NCBI GenBank assembly: GCA_028874335.1
Contig: JAPPJY010000064.1
Span: 1 to 61,036, forward strand
Length of the DNA stretch: 61,036 nucleotides
Direction: 5' to 3'
From: Gemmatimonadota bacterium
GTDB lineage: Bacteria; Latescibacterota; UBA2968; GCA-2709665
The notes under the pieces: generated by a model
Databases searched by the model: none
What the model was told of the DNA's origin: nothing
Seen by the model: the letters and a program-made list of their open reading frames with translations, nothing else
Part shown: positions 7,905 to 16,400 of the stretch, one piece after another
Layout of the letters: each line of letters starts with the position of its first letter
Numbering within the stretch: the stretch's first letter is position 1
Made by a program: the position numbers and the translations under genes

Positions 7905-8579
7905 ATGGCTTCCGGACAAAACAGGATTCGTGAGGTTTTCGACCGGTTGATGGATGCCTTCGGACCTCAGGGCTGGTGGCCGGCGGAAACCCCGTTCGAA
8001 ACGATGGTCGGGGCCATATTGACGCAGAATACGGCCTGGACGAACGTGGAACGAGCGGTGGGCAGGCTCAAGGCCGCCGGGGCGCTGGATGCCGGGACCA
8101 TGCTGGACATGCCCGACATCGAGCTGCAAACCCTGATCCGCCCCGCGGGGACCTTCCGCGTAAAAACCAGGAGACTGAAGGCGTTTCTGGCGTACTTTGT
8201 TTCCGAGTACGGCGCGGACGTTTCACGGATGGTGGAGGTCCCCACAGGGCGTCTGCGCGAGGAACTGCTGTCGGTAAACGGTATCGGACCCGAAACCGCG
8301 GACTGCATCCTGCTGTATGGGCTTGACAGACCGAGCTTTGTGGTGGACGCGTACACGCGGCGGGTCTTCGGAAGATTGGGGGCAATCGACCGGGCGCTCG
8401 ATTACCATGAAGTCAAGCGCAGGTTCGAAGCCGCGCTGCCGGCAGACACGCGGATCTTCAACGAGTACCACGCCCTGATCGTAGCGCTCGGCAAGCGCGT
8501 TTGCACGCCCGCGCCCAGATGCGGGGAGTGCGTGTTGAACGTGATTTGTGAAACGGGAGGAACAGATGGCCAGGTTTGA
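7905..8579 (+). CDS. Endonuclease III-related HhH-GPD glycosylase
   Basis: This protein of about 224 residues resembles the COG2231/MagIII-type branch of the HhH-GPD superfamily. ILTQNTAWTNVERAV is the N-terminal signature, VNGIGPETADCILLY the helix-hairpin-helix and VVDAYTRRVFGR holds the catalytic Asp. A four-cysteine Fe-S loop (C-x6-C-x2-C-x5-C) closes the protein. Where endonuclease III has catalytic Lys (GVGRKTA), this has Glu (GIGPETA), so AP-lyase activity is unlikely and monofunctional alkyl-base excision is more plausible. An upstream start at 7866 would add 13 residues. It overlaps the next gene by 14 bases. Confidence 0.87.
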   Translation: MASGQNRIREVFDRLMDAFGPQGWWPAETPFETMVGAILTQNTAWTNVERAVGRLKAAGALDAGTMLDMPDIELQTLIRPAGTFRVKTRRLKAFLAYFVSEYGADVSRMVEVPTGRLREELLSVNGIGPETADCILLYGLDRPSFVVDAYTRRVFGRLGAIDRALDYHEVKRRFEAALPADTRIFNEYHALIVALGKRVCTPAPRCGECVLNVICETGGTDGQV

Positions 8580-9390
8580 GCTGTGTTTCAATACCAGTAC
8601 GATAAAGCCGGCGTCCCTGGACGAGAAGATCCGCGCAGCGGGCGACGCGGGATACGAGGCGATCGAGCTCTGGAACGATGACCTGACGGAATGGGAACGG
8701 GGCGGCGGAAAATTGTCCGAAATCAGACGGATGCTGGATGACCACAATCTCTCGGTGCCCGACGTGGTACACCTTTCAGGGTGGATGGACGCGGAGGAAT
8801 CGGCTTTCGAGACAGAGCTGCTCTCCGAGGCACGGCGGCGGATGGAGCAGGGCGCGGCTGTCGGCGCGCCGCGCATCATCGCCGGACCCACGCTCGGTCG
8901 GGCTGACCTGAACCTGGCCGCGGACCGCTATTGCAGGTTGATGGAACTGGGGCATGAGGTTGGATGTCTGCCCGCCCTCGAATTCCTGGGTTTCGTGAAG
9001 CACGTCAATAACGTGGATGTATTGATGAGCATCGTGAATCTGGCGGACCATCCTGACACGACCGTCGTGATGGACGCGTTCCACATCTATCGCGGCGGCG
9101 GGCGGGACGAGGATATCCTGAAGGTGCCGGGGGCGCAGGTGTCCATTTTCCATATAGACGATGCGCCGCGAACGGACCGTCCGAGGGAGACGCTTGCGGA
9201 CGGAGACCGCGTGTATCCCGGCGACGGGATATTGAACCTGCCGACGATGCTGGAGATGCTGGCGTCGCAGGGGTTCTGCGGGCCGGTGTCGCTGGAGTTG
9301 TTCAACGAAGACCTCTGGCGCCAGGACCCGGGCGAAGTGGCCCGGGTGGGGGCGGAAAAGGTGAGACGGCTGATCGAGACCCTGAAATGA
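8566..9390 (+). CDS. TIM-barrel sugar isomerase/epimerase family protein
   Basis: This 274-residue AP endonuclease 2-like TIM barrel belongs to the IolE/hydroxypyruvate isomerase group. GYEAIELWNDDL marks an early strand; EFLGF, VVMDAFHIYRGG, SIFHIDDAP and VSLELFNEDLW supply the likely metal ligands Glu, Asp, His and Glu. The start at 8566 follows GGGAGGA and lies inside the end of the glycosylase gene; the stop overlaps the next gene as ATGA. The substrate is probably a keto-sugar or inosose, but this is inferred. Confidence 0.87.
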   Translation: MARFELCFNTSTIKPASLDEKIRAAGDAGYEAIELWNDDLTEWERGGGKLSEIRRMLDDHNLSVPDVVHLSGWMDAEESAFETELLSEARRRMEQGAAVGAPRIIAGPTLGRADLNLAADRYCRLMELGHEVGCLPALEFLGFVKHVNNVDVLMSIVNLADHPDTTVVMDAFHIYRGGGRDEDILKVPGAQVSIFHIDDAPRTDRPRETLADGDRVYPGDGILNLPTMLEMLASQGFCGPVSLELFNEDLWRQDPGEVARVGAEKVRRLIETLK

Positions 9391-10391
9391 ATGCGCAAAG
9401 CCGCGACAAGGTATACGTAGGCGAAACGGCGATCCCCGGTTCGACCGTACTCGCGCCGCTGGCCGGCGTCACGGACCGCTCTTTCCGGTTGCTGTGCCGT
9501 GAGCAGGGCGCGGGTCTGGCCGTGACCGAGATGGTGAGCGCCAAAGGCCTGGCGGACGGCAGCGAGCGATCGAGCCGATACCTGGACTTCGATGGAGACG
9601 AGCATCCGATTTCCGTGCAGATATTCGGGTCCGAACCTGAAGAAATGGCCGAAGGCGCGCGGGTGGCGGCCGAGCGCGATCCCGATATGCTCGACATCAA
9701 TTGCGGGTGTCCCGTGAAGAAGATCGTGAATCGGCGCGCGGGCGCGGCCCTGCTGAAGGACCCGTCGCGGCTGGGCAGGATCGTATCGGCCATGGCGCGG
9801 GCGGTCTCCATCCCGGTCACGCTTAAGATCCGCAGCGGATGGGACGACGCGGACAATGCGTCCGAGGTCGCGCTCCTGGCTGAAGACATGGGCGCCGCCG
9901 CGATCGCCGTGCACGGCCGGACGCGCCAGGCCGGGTTTTCGGGCCGTGCCGACTGGGACGTGATCCGGGAAGTTTCCGAAGCCGTCTCGATTCCCGTCAT
10001 TGGGAACGGAGACGTCAGGGACCCGCTGGCCGCGAAAGACATGATGGAGCAGACCGGATGTGATCTCGTGATGGTGGGCCGATGGGCAATTGGCGATCCC
10101 TGGCTCTTCGGACGGATCGAGCACTTTCTGGCCACGGGCACGCTGCTGGCCGCGCCGACCGCTGGCGAACGGGTGAGGATGGCGATCCGGCACCTGCGGC
10201 TCTCGGTACAGAACAAGGGGTTGCCCGCCGGGGTCCGCGAGATGAGAAGGCATTTTGCCGCGTATATCAAGGGCATCGATGGCGCGGCGGCGTATCGACG
10301 CGCATTGATGACAGAGGATGACCCGGATGCGGTCGAAGCAATTCTGAACGCCGTTCGGCTGAATGCAGAGGAGGTGTCCGGTGACGCCTGA
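9387..10391 (+). CDS. dusB: tRNA-dihydrouridine synthase
   Basis: This 334-residue FMN enzyme reduces uridine in the D-loop of tRNA. APLAGVTDRSFRLLCRE is the FMN-binding start, DINCGCPVKKIVNR carries the catalytic Cys, followed by TLKIRSGWDD, AVHGRTRQAGFSG and VIGNGDVRDP. The layout fits the DusB type; the subtype is less certain. It overlaps the gene before (ATGA) and shares 11 bases with larB after it, so translation of the operon is coupled. Confidence 0.93.
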   Translation: MNAQSRDKVYVGETAIPGSTVLAPLAGVTDRSFRLLCREQGAGLAVTEMVSAKGLADGSERSSRYLDFDGDEHPISVQIFGSEPEEMAEGARVAAERDPDMLDINCGCPVKKIVNRRAGAALLKDPSRLGRIVSAMARAVSIPVTLKIRSGWDDADNASEVALLAEDMGAAAIAVHGRTRQAGFSGRADWDVIREVSEAVSIPVIGNGDVRDPLAAKDMMEQTGCDLVMVGRWAIGDPWLFGRIEHFLATGTLLAAPTAGERVRMAIRHLRLSVQNKGLPAGVREMRRHFAAYIKGIDGAAAYRRALMTEDDPDAVEAILNAVRLNAEEVSGDA

Positions 10392-11157
10392 GCAGATCCG
10401 GCAGGTGCTGGAGGCGGTTCGCGGGAACGAACTGGACGTCGACGGCGCGATGGATCAGTTGAAGAATCTGCCGTTTGAAGACCTGGGTTTCGCGCACGTG
10501 GATCATCACCGTGCAATGCGGCAGGGGTTCCCGGAGGTGATCTTCTGTCAGGGCAAGACCGCCGAACAGGTGGTGGAAATCGCGCGTCGGATTTCGGACG
10601 CGGGCTCCACGCTCCTGGCAACCCGGGCCGACCGCGCTCACGCGGACGCCGTTCGGGCAGCGCTGCCGGGGGTGGACGACAACCCGGTAGCGAGGACGTT
10701 GCTGTTGCCGGGAACCGATCAGGGCGACATCGCTCCGGCGGGCGAGGTCCTCGTCATCTCGGCGGGAACGTCCGATCTGTCGGTTGCCGAAGAGGCGGTT
10801 GTGACTGCCAGGGCGATGGGAAGCCGGGTGAGGAAACTGTACGACGTGGGCGTTGCGGGGATTCACAGGTTGTTCGCCTACCGCGAACAGATCGACAGGG
10901 CGGCGGCGATTGTGGTTGTGGCGGGAATGGAAGGCGCCCTGCCTTCCGTGGTAGGGGGCCTGGTGGAAGTGCCCGTGATTGCGGTGCCGACCAGCGTGGG
11001 CTATGGCGCCAGTTTCGGAGGGTTGGCCGCGCTGCTCGGGACGTTGAATTCCTGTGCGCCCGGCGTGGCGGTGGTGAATATCGACAATGGTTTCGGCGCG
11101 GGTTTCTTCGCGGCTCTCGTCACGCGTACGCAGGACCGTGGAGGGGAAGGTCTGTAA
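10381..11157 (+). CDS. larB: LarB-type nickel-pincer cofactor carboxylase
   Basis: This 258-residue protein is related to PurE. LarB carboxylates and hydrolyses nicotinic acid adenine dinucleotide in making the nickel-pincer cofactor of lactate racemase. Hallmarks are DLGFAHVDHHRAMRQGFPEV, VISAGTSDLSVAEEA, YDVGVAGIHRL and VPTSVGYGASFGGLAALL. The GTG start at 10381 follows GAGGAGGTG. No larA, larC or larE is visible within the window, so the rest of the pathway would lie elsewhere. The gene ends three bases from the convergent symporter. Confidence 0.92.
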   Translation: MTPEQIRQVLEAVRGNELDVDGAMDQLKNLPFEDLGFAHVDHHRAMRQGFPEVIFCQGKTAEQVVEIARRISDAGSTLLATRADRAHADAVRAALPGVDDNPVARTLLLPGTDQGDIAPAGEVLVISAGTSDLSVAEEAVVTARAMGSRVRKLYDVGVAGIHRLFAYREQIDRAAAIVVVAGMEGALPSVVGGLVEVPVIAVPTSVGYGASFGGLAALLGTLNSCAPGVAVVNIDNGFGAGFFAALVTRTQDRGGEGL

Positions 11158-11160
11158 CCG

Positions 11161-12615
11161 CTACCGGCGTCCCAGTCCCATGCGGTTCTCGAGGGTAACG
11201 GGGCGTCCGTCCGCATCCGCAAGCGGGCGCGCAGGAAATGTGCCTTGCGTTTTGCGGCTGAGAACGACCAGAAAGAGCAGCGCGACCGGTACGGCGAGCA
11301 GGTCTGCGGGAAGGTCCGGCGCCAGATAGATGAGGCAGATCCAGGCGAGGAAGCCCGAAACCATGGCCGCGAGCGCGCCTGGCAGATTGGACCGGGACCA
11401 CCAGATGCCGGCCGTGAGCGGCACGAAGAGGGTGGCGAGCAGGATCGACCACGAATTCACCATCAGCGTATAGACGGTGTTGTGCGCCAGCGCCAGATAG
11501 AGGGCGATCATCCCCAGAATCGGAACGCTGATGCGGCAGATCCTGAGAATGGAACGTTCGTCGGCGTCCGGTCGGACGTATCGGGCCAGGTCCCACCCGA
11601 TCACACTGGCAGGGGCGAGCAGGGCGCTGTCCGCGCTACTCATCAGGGCGGATACGAGGGCGCCCAGGAATACCGCCATCGCCAGGGGCGAGAGGTATTT
11701 CATGCCCAGTTGCATCATGATCATATCCGGATCGGCAATGTCGGGAAAGATGAGGGTCCCGGCGATCCCGAGAAAGACCGGCAGCAGCCCCACCGTGAGA
11801 TAGAGCGCCCCGGCAAGATAGGCGCTGTTCTGCGCGACGGTCTCGCTCCTGCTTGAGAGGCCGCGCTGAATCAGGTCCTGCCCCGCCAGATTTCCGAGTC
11901 CGATGACCAGCCAGTCCCGGGCGTAGGCGAACCAGCCGGGCGCGCCCGCGTCCCGGGGATAGAGGTAGAACCGGTCTTCCGGAATACGCGCGCTGATGGC
12001 CGACCAGCCTCCCATATCGTTAAGCAGCAGCGGCGTGATGACCAGAAGCCCCACCGTCAATACGGCAACCTGGATGAAGTCCGTCAGCGTGACGGCCCAC
12101 ATGCCCCCCGCGGTCGTGTAAACCAGGACGATAGCCGCGCCGATACAGATGCCCAGGGTGGGGTCGATTCCGGTAAGCGACTGGATGACCCGCCCGAAGG
12201 CGACCATGAGGGACGCCACCCAACCCAGATACGCGGGAATGGTGCATAGTGCGGCCAGAGCGCCGGCTGACGGCCCGAAGCGGCTTTCGAAAAAGCCCGC
12301 GATGGTGGTCAGGCCCATCCTGCGCATGACCCTGACGTAGAAGAGTCCCGCCAGAAAGAGGCAGAGGGCCGCGCCGAACGGATCGGCGATAACGCCCAGG
12401 AAGCCTTTCTTGTAGGCCTCGCTTGCAGCGCCGATGACGATCCCGCCCCCGAACCACGTGGCCGCCAGGGTCCCCGTGGCCAGCCAGATGCCCAGCCTCC
12501 GACCCGCAACGATGAAATCCGCGGAACCCTTGATCCGCCGGCCGGCGTACAGTCCCACCGCGAGCGTCAGCAGGACGTAGACCGAAAGACCCAGGATGAT
12601 TGGAAGGTTGGCCAT
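11161..12615 (-). CDS. Sodium:solute symporter (SSS family)
   Basis: This 484-residue inner-membrane transporter has about 12-13 hydrophobic segments. ADFIVAGRRLGIWLATGTLAATWFG follows the first helix and is typical of SSS proteins, as are AYKKGFLGVIADPFGAAL, YTTAGGMWAVTLTDFIQ and SSADSALLAPASVIGWDL. The substrate is unknown. The frame stays open upstream for 39 more residues because a 200-bp dispersed element is fused in frame at 12636; those residues are repeat-derived and the native start is ATG at 12615. Confidence 0.92.
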   Translation of the reverse strand: MANLPIILGLSVYVLLTLAVGLYAGRRIKGSADFIVAGRRLGIWLATGTLAATWFGGGIVIGAASEAYKKGFLGVIADPFGAALCLFLAGLFYVRVMRRMGLTTIAGFFESRFGPSAGALAALCTIPAYLGWVASLMVAFGRVIQSLTGIDPTLGICIGAAIVLVYTTAGGMWAVTLTDFIQVAVLTVGLLVITPLLLNDMGGWSAISARIPEDRFYLYPRDAGAPGWFAYARDWLVIGLGNLAGQDLIQRGLSSRSETVAQNSAYLAGALYLTVGLLPVFLGIAGTLIFPDIADPDMIMMQLGMKYLSPLAMAVFLGALVSALMSSADSALLAPASVIGWDLARYVRPDADERSILRICRISVPILGMIALYLALAHNTVYTLMVNSWSILLATLFVPLTAGIWWSRSNLPGALAAMVSGFLAWICLIYLAPDLPADLLAVPVALLFLVVLSRKTQGTFPARPLADADGRPVTLENRMGLGRR

Positions 12616-12635
12616 GGCGTAAGTCGGTATCGGGA

Positions 12636-12834
12636 TTAACCTTGATTCGTCATTTTTCGGGGAGGTTAATTCGAATATGTGTTTGTAAATAAAGGCGATT
12701 AGACTGCTGATTACCAGGATACACCAGGACACTGTACGTGAACGGAAAAAATGTTCTTCTTTACGTCGATAACGCCCAGTTTCGGAGGGTTTTATCGCGT
12801 CGCCGCGTTGCTGTTTTTCTCGGATTGAGGTTAA
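12636..12834 (-). repeat. 200-bp peptide-coding dispersed element, copy A
   Basis: This 199-bp element is bounded by imperfect terminal inverted repeats: TTAACCTTGATTCGT at 12636 and the complement of TTAACCTCAATCCGA at 12834 (11 of 15 match). Read on the minus strand, it encodes a peptide beginning SWCILVISSLIAFIYKHIFE and ending LTSPKNDESRL. Copies occur at 30926 and 53544. Here the peptide frame runs into the symporter gene. Confidence 0.75.
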
Positions 12835-12869
12835 GTGGATGATTGTAACGACGCGGTGAGGATCCCGGT

Positions 12870-14021
12870 TTACTCGATCCGGTTGTGCTGTTTCATAATC
12901 TTGACGAGTCGATCCACGGGAATTCCCGGCATCGTCCTGTTGTCCCGTCCTGTCATGGTTTCCGCGGCGCAGAGCGCGTTGACGATGGCTTCCTCGGTCG
13001 CCTCCACCGTCGCCTGCAGGAGTGGGTTGAGGCTGCGGTCGCGGAGTGTGTGAACGGTATCCACCATCGCTGCGTCCCGCGGGATGCGGCGCGACGTGGA
13101 GAATGCGAGCGCGAGGTCGCCGCTGCTGGTTCTGGAAAAGGTGCCGGTGCGGCTCACGCCCAGTGCGGACCGTTTGCAGAGCCGGCGAAGCTGAACGGGG
13201 ATCAGCGGCGCGTCGGTGGCGATGGTGATGACGATCGAGCCGTCGCGCGTCGGTTTCCGCGGCGCCAAAGGAAGATGCCGTCCCACGGGAACGCCGTCGA
13301 TGACCAGATTGGGACGGCGACCGCAGTTTGCCACGACGAGCACGCCCAGGGTATAGGCGCCCTGGGCACTGTCAAGTACACGCGATGCGGTTCCGATGCC
13401 GGCCTTGAAGCCGTATGCGCGCATGCCGGTGCCGGCGCCCACCGACCCTTCCGAAACCTGTCCGCCCGCCGCGGATTCAATTGCCCGGATGACGTGTTCC
13501 TCTTTCACGTGGCGGCCCGCAATGTCGTTGAGGCCGCCGTCATAACATTCGGCCACGACGGGAAGGGGCACACGCCCCGGATTCTTCTGCAGCATATAGG
13601 CGACAACGCCGCTGTACCCTTCGCCGACGCTCAGCGTGTTCGTGACGACCACGGGCACCTCCAGCAGGCCCCGCTCGTTGATCCATTCCATTCCCGTCAT
13701 TTCACCGTTGCCGTTGAGCGCTACCGCCGAGGCGAAGACCTGGTTCAGATAGACGTCGTCGGCGTGCGGCACCACCGCGGTGACACCGGTGCGCACGGGA
13801 CCGTTTCCAACTTCCAGTTCTCCCTCGCCGCTGATCAGGGTGACGTGCCCGACCCGGACGCCGGTGACGTCCGTGATGGCGTTGTGCGGGCCCGGCTCAA
13901 GCGTGCCGATGCGGATACCGAGTTCCCGGGCGCGGGGGCGCTGGGCATCCGCGGCGCCAGCGCAGAGCGCCAGGCCGAGGAGCGTGAGTATCGATCTCAG
14001 CAGGTTTTTATGAGGATCCAT
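12870..14021 (-). CDS. P1 family (DmpA-type) N-terminal-nucleophile peptidase
   Basis: The 383-residue precursor starts at 14021 and has a secretion signal (ILTLLGLALCAGAADAQ, cleavage near residue 26). The mature part matches the P1/DmpA family of aminopeptidases and D-esterases: ITDVTGVRVGHVTLI, GMEWINERGLLEVPVVVTNT, and EGSVGAGTGM, where the Ser after Gly is the self-processing nucleophile, followed by FKAGIGTASR. DmpA enzymes release L- or D-residues from small peptides. A periplasmic location is inferred from the signal. The ribosome binding site (AAGAGA) is modest. It is last in a minus-strand gene run. Confidence 0.92.
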   Translation of the reverse strand: MDPHKNLLRSILTLLGLALCAGAADAQRPRARELGIRIGTLEPGPHNAITDVTGVRVGHVTLISGEGELEVGNGPVRTGVTAVVPHADDVYLNQVFASAVALNGNGEMTGMEWINERGLLEVPVVVTNTLSVGEGYSGVVAYMLQKNPGRVPLPVVAECYDGGLNDIAGRHVKEEHVIRAIESAAGGQVSEGSVGAGTGMRAYGFKAGIGTASRVLDSAQGAYTLGVLVVANCGRRPNLVIDGVPVGRHLPLAPRKPTRDGSIVITIATDAPLIPVQLRRLCKRSALGVSRTGTFSRTSSGDLALAFSTSRRIPRDAAMVDTVHTLRDRSLNPLLQATVEATEEAIVNALCAAETMTGRDNRTMPGIPVDRLVKIMKQHNRIE

Positions 14022-14059
14022 ATCTCTTGACCGAGAGTTCCGTACGGCGGAAGGCCGTC

Positions 14060-15259
14060 TCAACGAACCCGAAACACCGATCCGGAGAAAAAGCCGCCGG
14101 TCGACGATCTCACACGGCCGGCCGGGTGCGTCCTGCCTTTCCAGACGAATCTGCCGAACGTTCCGAACAACCCGACCAGGACCGTGTATGGAATCTGCAA
14201 GAGTACCCACACGGGCAATACGGGGAGGAGGTCCGTCCGTCCGAAACGCCGGGTGCCTCTCCATACCACGCCCAGGTCCGCCAGCGCCTTGACTGCCAGA
14301 CACGACAGGGGCAGGCCGACTGCGGTTTCCACTGCTCCAAGGATTATTCCGGACGGTATGAGGAGGTTGATCAGAAAGACATTTGCGAGATAGGCGAAAA
14401 AGACGGGATTCAACGACGCCATAATTCGGGCGTTCGACGCCCATCGTCGCCGCTGTGTCCAGAAACCTGCGATGGATTCCGCCCGCCGGGTGCTGACAAA
14501 GGTGTGGGGGTGATCCGAAAACGCGATCCGTGCGCCGGCCCTGCGAAACAGCTGAAGCAGGAGAACGTCGTCGCCGGAAGGGCAGTGCGCGATCGCTTCG
14601 AATCCGTTGACCCGGTCGAAGAGCGCCTTCCGGTAGGCGAAATTCTGTCCCGATGCGGCCAGAGGGACGCCGAGATTGGCCGCACCGGCCGACGCGGACA
14701 TCAGCGCGAGAAAGTCGAAGGCCTGCAGTCGCTCCACCGGCGTCAGCCGGTCCGCGGCAGTCCTTACCTGCGAGAACCCGATGACGACGTCCGCGCCGGT
14801 TTCGAGTTGCGATACCACTCCCGATATCCAGGTGGCCGGCACCGAGCAGTCCGCGTCCGTGGTCAGAATGATGCGCCCCCGCGCCGCCCGGATGCCTTCG
14901 GAAAGGGGACGTTTCTTCGCGGCCATGTGACGAAAGGCGTCGGTGGCTTCGATGCATCGGACGATGGGGTAAGCCGTTGCGAAACGCGTCACGACCTGCA
15001 TCGTCCCGTCCGTCGAACCGTCGTCGACGACCAGGACTTCGTACCGGTCGGCGGGATAGGTCTGGCGCGCCAATCCCTCGAGGCAATCACCGATGAACCC
15101 GGCTTCGTTTCTGGCTGCAATGACGACGGATACGAACGGACGGGAGCCGGCGGGACCGGGCCGGGGCCTTCGGCGAAGGCCGACCAGAAACGCCAGGGCG
15201 GCGCCCAGGTAGATTGCCGTTGATATCAGGAGAAACGCATGGATCAGAGAGGTCGACAC
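14060..15259 (-). CDS. Membrane family 2 glycosyltransferase
   Basis: This 399-residue GT-A glycosyltransferase begins with a transmembrane helix (FLLISTAIYLGAALAFLVGL). The catalytic domain has VSVVIAARNEAGFI, VLVVDDGSTDGT, TTDADCSVP (metal-binding DxD) and FWTQRRRWASN, the QxxRW motif of processive or hyaluronan/cellulose-synthase-like enzymes. Two or three C-terminal helices follow. It is paralogous to the gene at 16401. The cluster with the radical SAM gene suggests synthesis of an envelope glycan or glycolipid. Confidence 0.9.
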   Translation of the reverse strand: MSTSLIHAFLLISTAIYLGAALAFLVGLRRRPRPGPAGSRPFVSVVIAARNEAGFIGDCLEGLARQTYPADRYEVLVVDDGSTDGTMQVVTRFATAYPIVRCIEATDAFRHMAAKKRPLSEGIRAARGRIILTTDADCSVPATWISGVVSQLETGADVVIGFSQVRTAADRLTPVERLQAFDFLALMSASAGAANLGVPLAASGQNFAYRKALFDRVNGFEAIAHCPSGDDVLLLQLFRRAGARIAFSDHPHTFVSTRRAESIAGFWTQRRRWASNARIMASLNPVFFAYLANVFLINLLIPSGIILGAVETAVGLPLSCLAVKALADLGVVWRGTRRFGRTDLLPVLPVWVLLQIPYTVLVGLFGTFGRFVWKGRTHPAGRVRSSTGGFFSGSVFRVR

Positions 15260-15339
15260 GGTGATCCCGGGTTGGCGGTGTGTCGTATCAGGGCGGGAAC
15301 GGCGCTAAAGGACGATGATCGGCGTCAGGATGCCCGGTC

Positions 15340-16398
15340 TTAGTGCTTTACCTCTTCGATATCGTAGAACATGCCCTTGATGCCTTCGGAGCAATTGTTG
15401 CAGATGGGTACCGCGGACCGGTCTTTGAGGATGGCGTTCCTGAAGCCGGTATATGCCTCCCCGGACCAGACGCTGTCGAAGTCCCGGTCTTCGAGCGCGT
15501 TGCCCAGACCGTAATGCACGTCTTTGTCGAAGCAGCACGGTGACACGGCCCCGTCCCAGTTGACAACGGTACTGTACCAGAGGTGCCTGCAGGAATTGGT
15601 GATCTTGCCGTTCATCGTCAGCCGGTCCGTGTCGTAACGGTAGCGGCTGTAGGATTCGTCATCGGGAAGGTAATGTTCCGCTTCCGCATCCGTATAGACC
15701 TGGGCCGTTTTCAACGAGAGGCGGTCCACGCCCAGTTCCCGCGCGAGGTCCCGGGCGGCGTCGATCTCGGACTCGTTGTGCTTGAAGATGATGAACTGCA
15801 GATGAATGACGGGGTGGTCGGCCTTCAACGTCTTCTTAGCCGTACTCAGGAGCCGGATCCCGTCCAGCACGCGGTCGAAGTTTCCGCCCACACGGTATTT
15901 GACGTAGGATTCCGGCGTCACGCCGTCCAGGGAGACGACGATTTCGTCGAGGCCGGACGTGACGATATCCTCTGCATCGCTTCGGCTGCGTATATAGTGG
16001 ACATTGGTGCTGGTGATGGTGGGGACGTTGTGCGCTTTCGCCAGACGGATCATGTCGGTGAGCCGCTTGTTGATGAAAGGTTCGCCCTGGTTCCACAACA
16101 TCAGCAGCAGGAGGTCCTTCGCCTGTTCCTCGAAGATCCGCTTGAAGGCCTCGAATTCCATCGTACCCCGGGGCCTTGTCAATCCTCCGTTGCCGGATGG
16201 ACAGAGCGGGCACTTGAGATTGCAGAGGTTGGTGGGCTCCAGCATCAGGACGAAGGGGCGCCCCATGCGGATGTCGCGTCCGGCCAGGCGAGAGAGCATA
16301 AACGAGGTAAAGACCTTGGCCGCGTTCCAGACCCGCCGGACCGTCAGCGTACGATGATAGCGTGCAACGGTCCCGGGCAACAGTCGGAGTGAGAGCAT
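15340..16398 (-). CDS. Radical SAM/SPASM domain protein
   Basis: The 352-residue protein has the radical SAM motif CNLKCPLC (residues about 59-66), an MLWNQGEPFI stretch and a C-terminal SPASM-like domain with VNWDGAVSPCCFD and ICNNCSEG, which could bind auxiliary Fe-S clusters. It starts two bases after the glycosyltransferase at 16401 ends, so the two are cotranscribed. SPASM proteins modify peptides, sugars or lipids; in this glycosyltransferase context a sugar or lipid-linked substrate is the better guess. No small precursor peptide gene was seen beside it. Confidence 0.92.
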   Translation of the reverse strand: MLSLRLLPGTVARYHRTLTVRRVWNAAKVFTSFMLSRLAGRDIRMGRPFVLMLEPTNLCNLKCPLCPSGNGGLTRPRGTMEFEAFKRIFEEQAKDLLLLMLWNQGEPFINKRLTDMIRLAKAHNVPTITSTNVHYIRSRSDAEDIVTSGLDEIVVSLDGVTPESYVKYRVGGNFDRVLDGIRLLSTAKKTLKADHPVIHLQFIIFKHNESEIDAARDLARELGVDRLSLKTAQVYTDAEAEHYLPDDESYSRYRYDTDRLTMNGKITNSCRHLWYSTVVNWDGAVSPCCFDKDVHYGLGNALEDRDFDSVWSGEAYTGFRNAILKDRSAVPICNNCSEGIKGMFYDIEEVKH

Positions 16399-16400
16399 AT

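Noticed and set aside
12643..12732. Symporter start extended to 12732
   Set aside because: The extra residues come from the dispersed element and also appear in unrelated places; native start is 12615.
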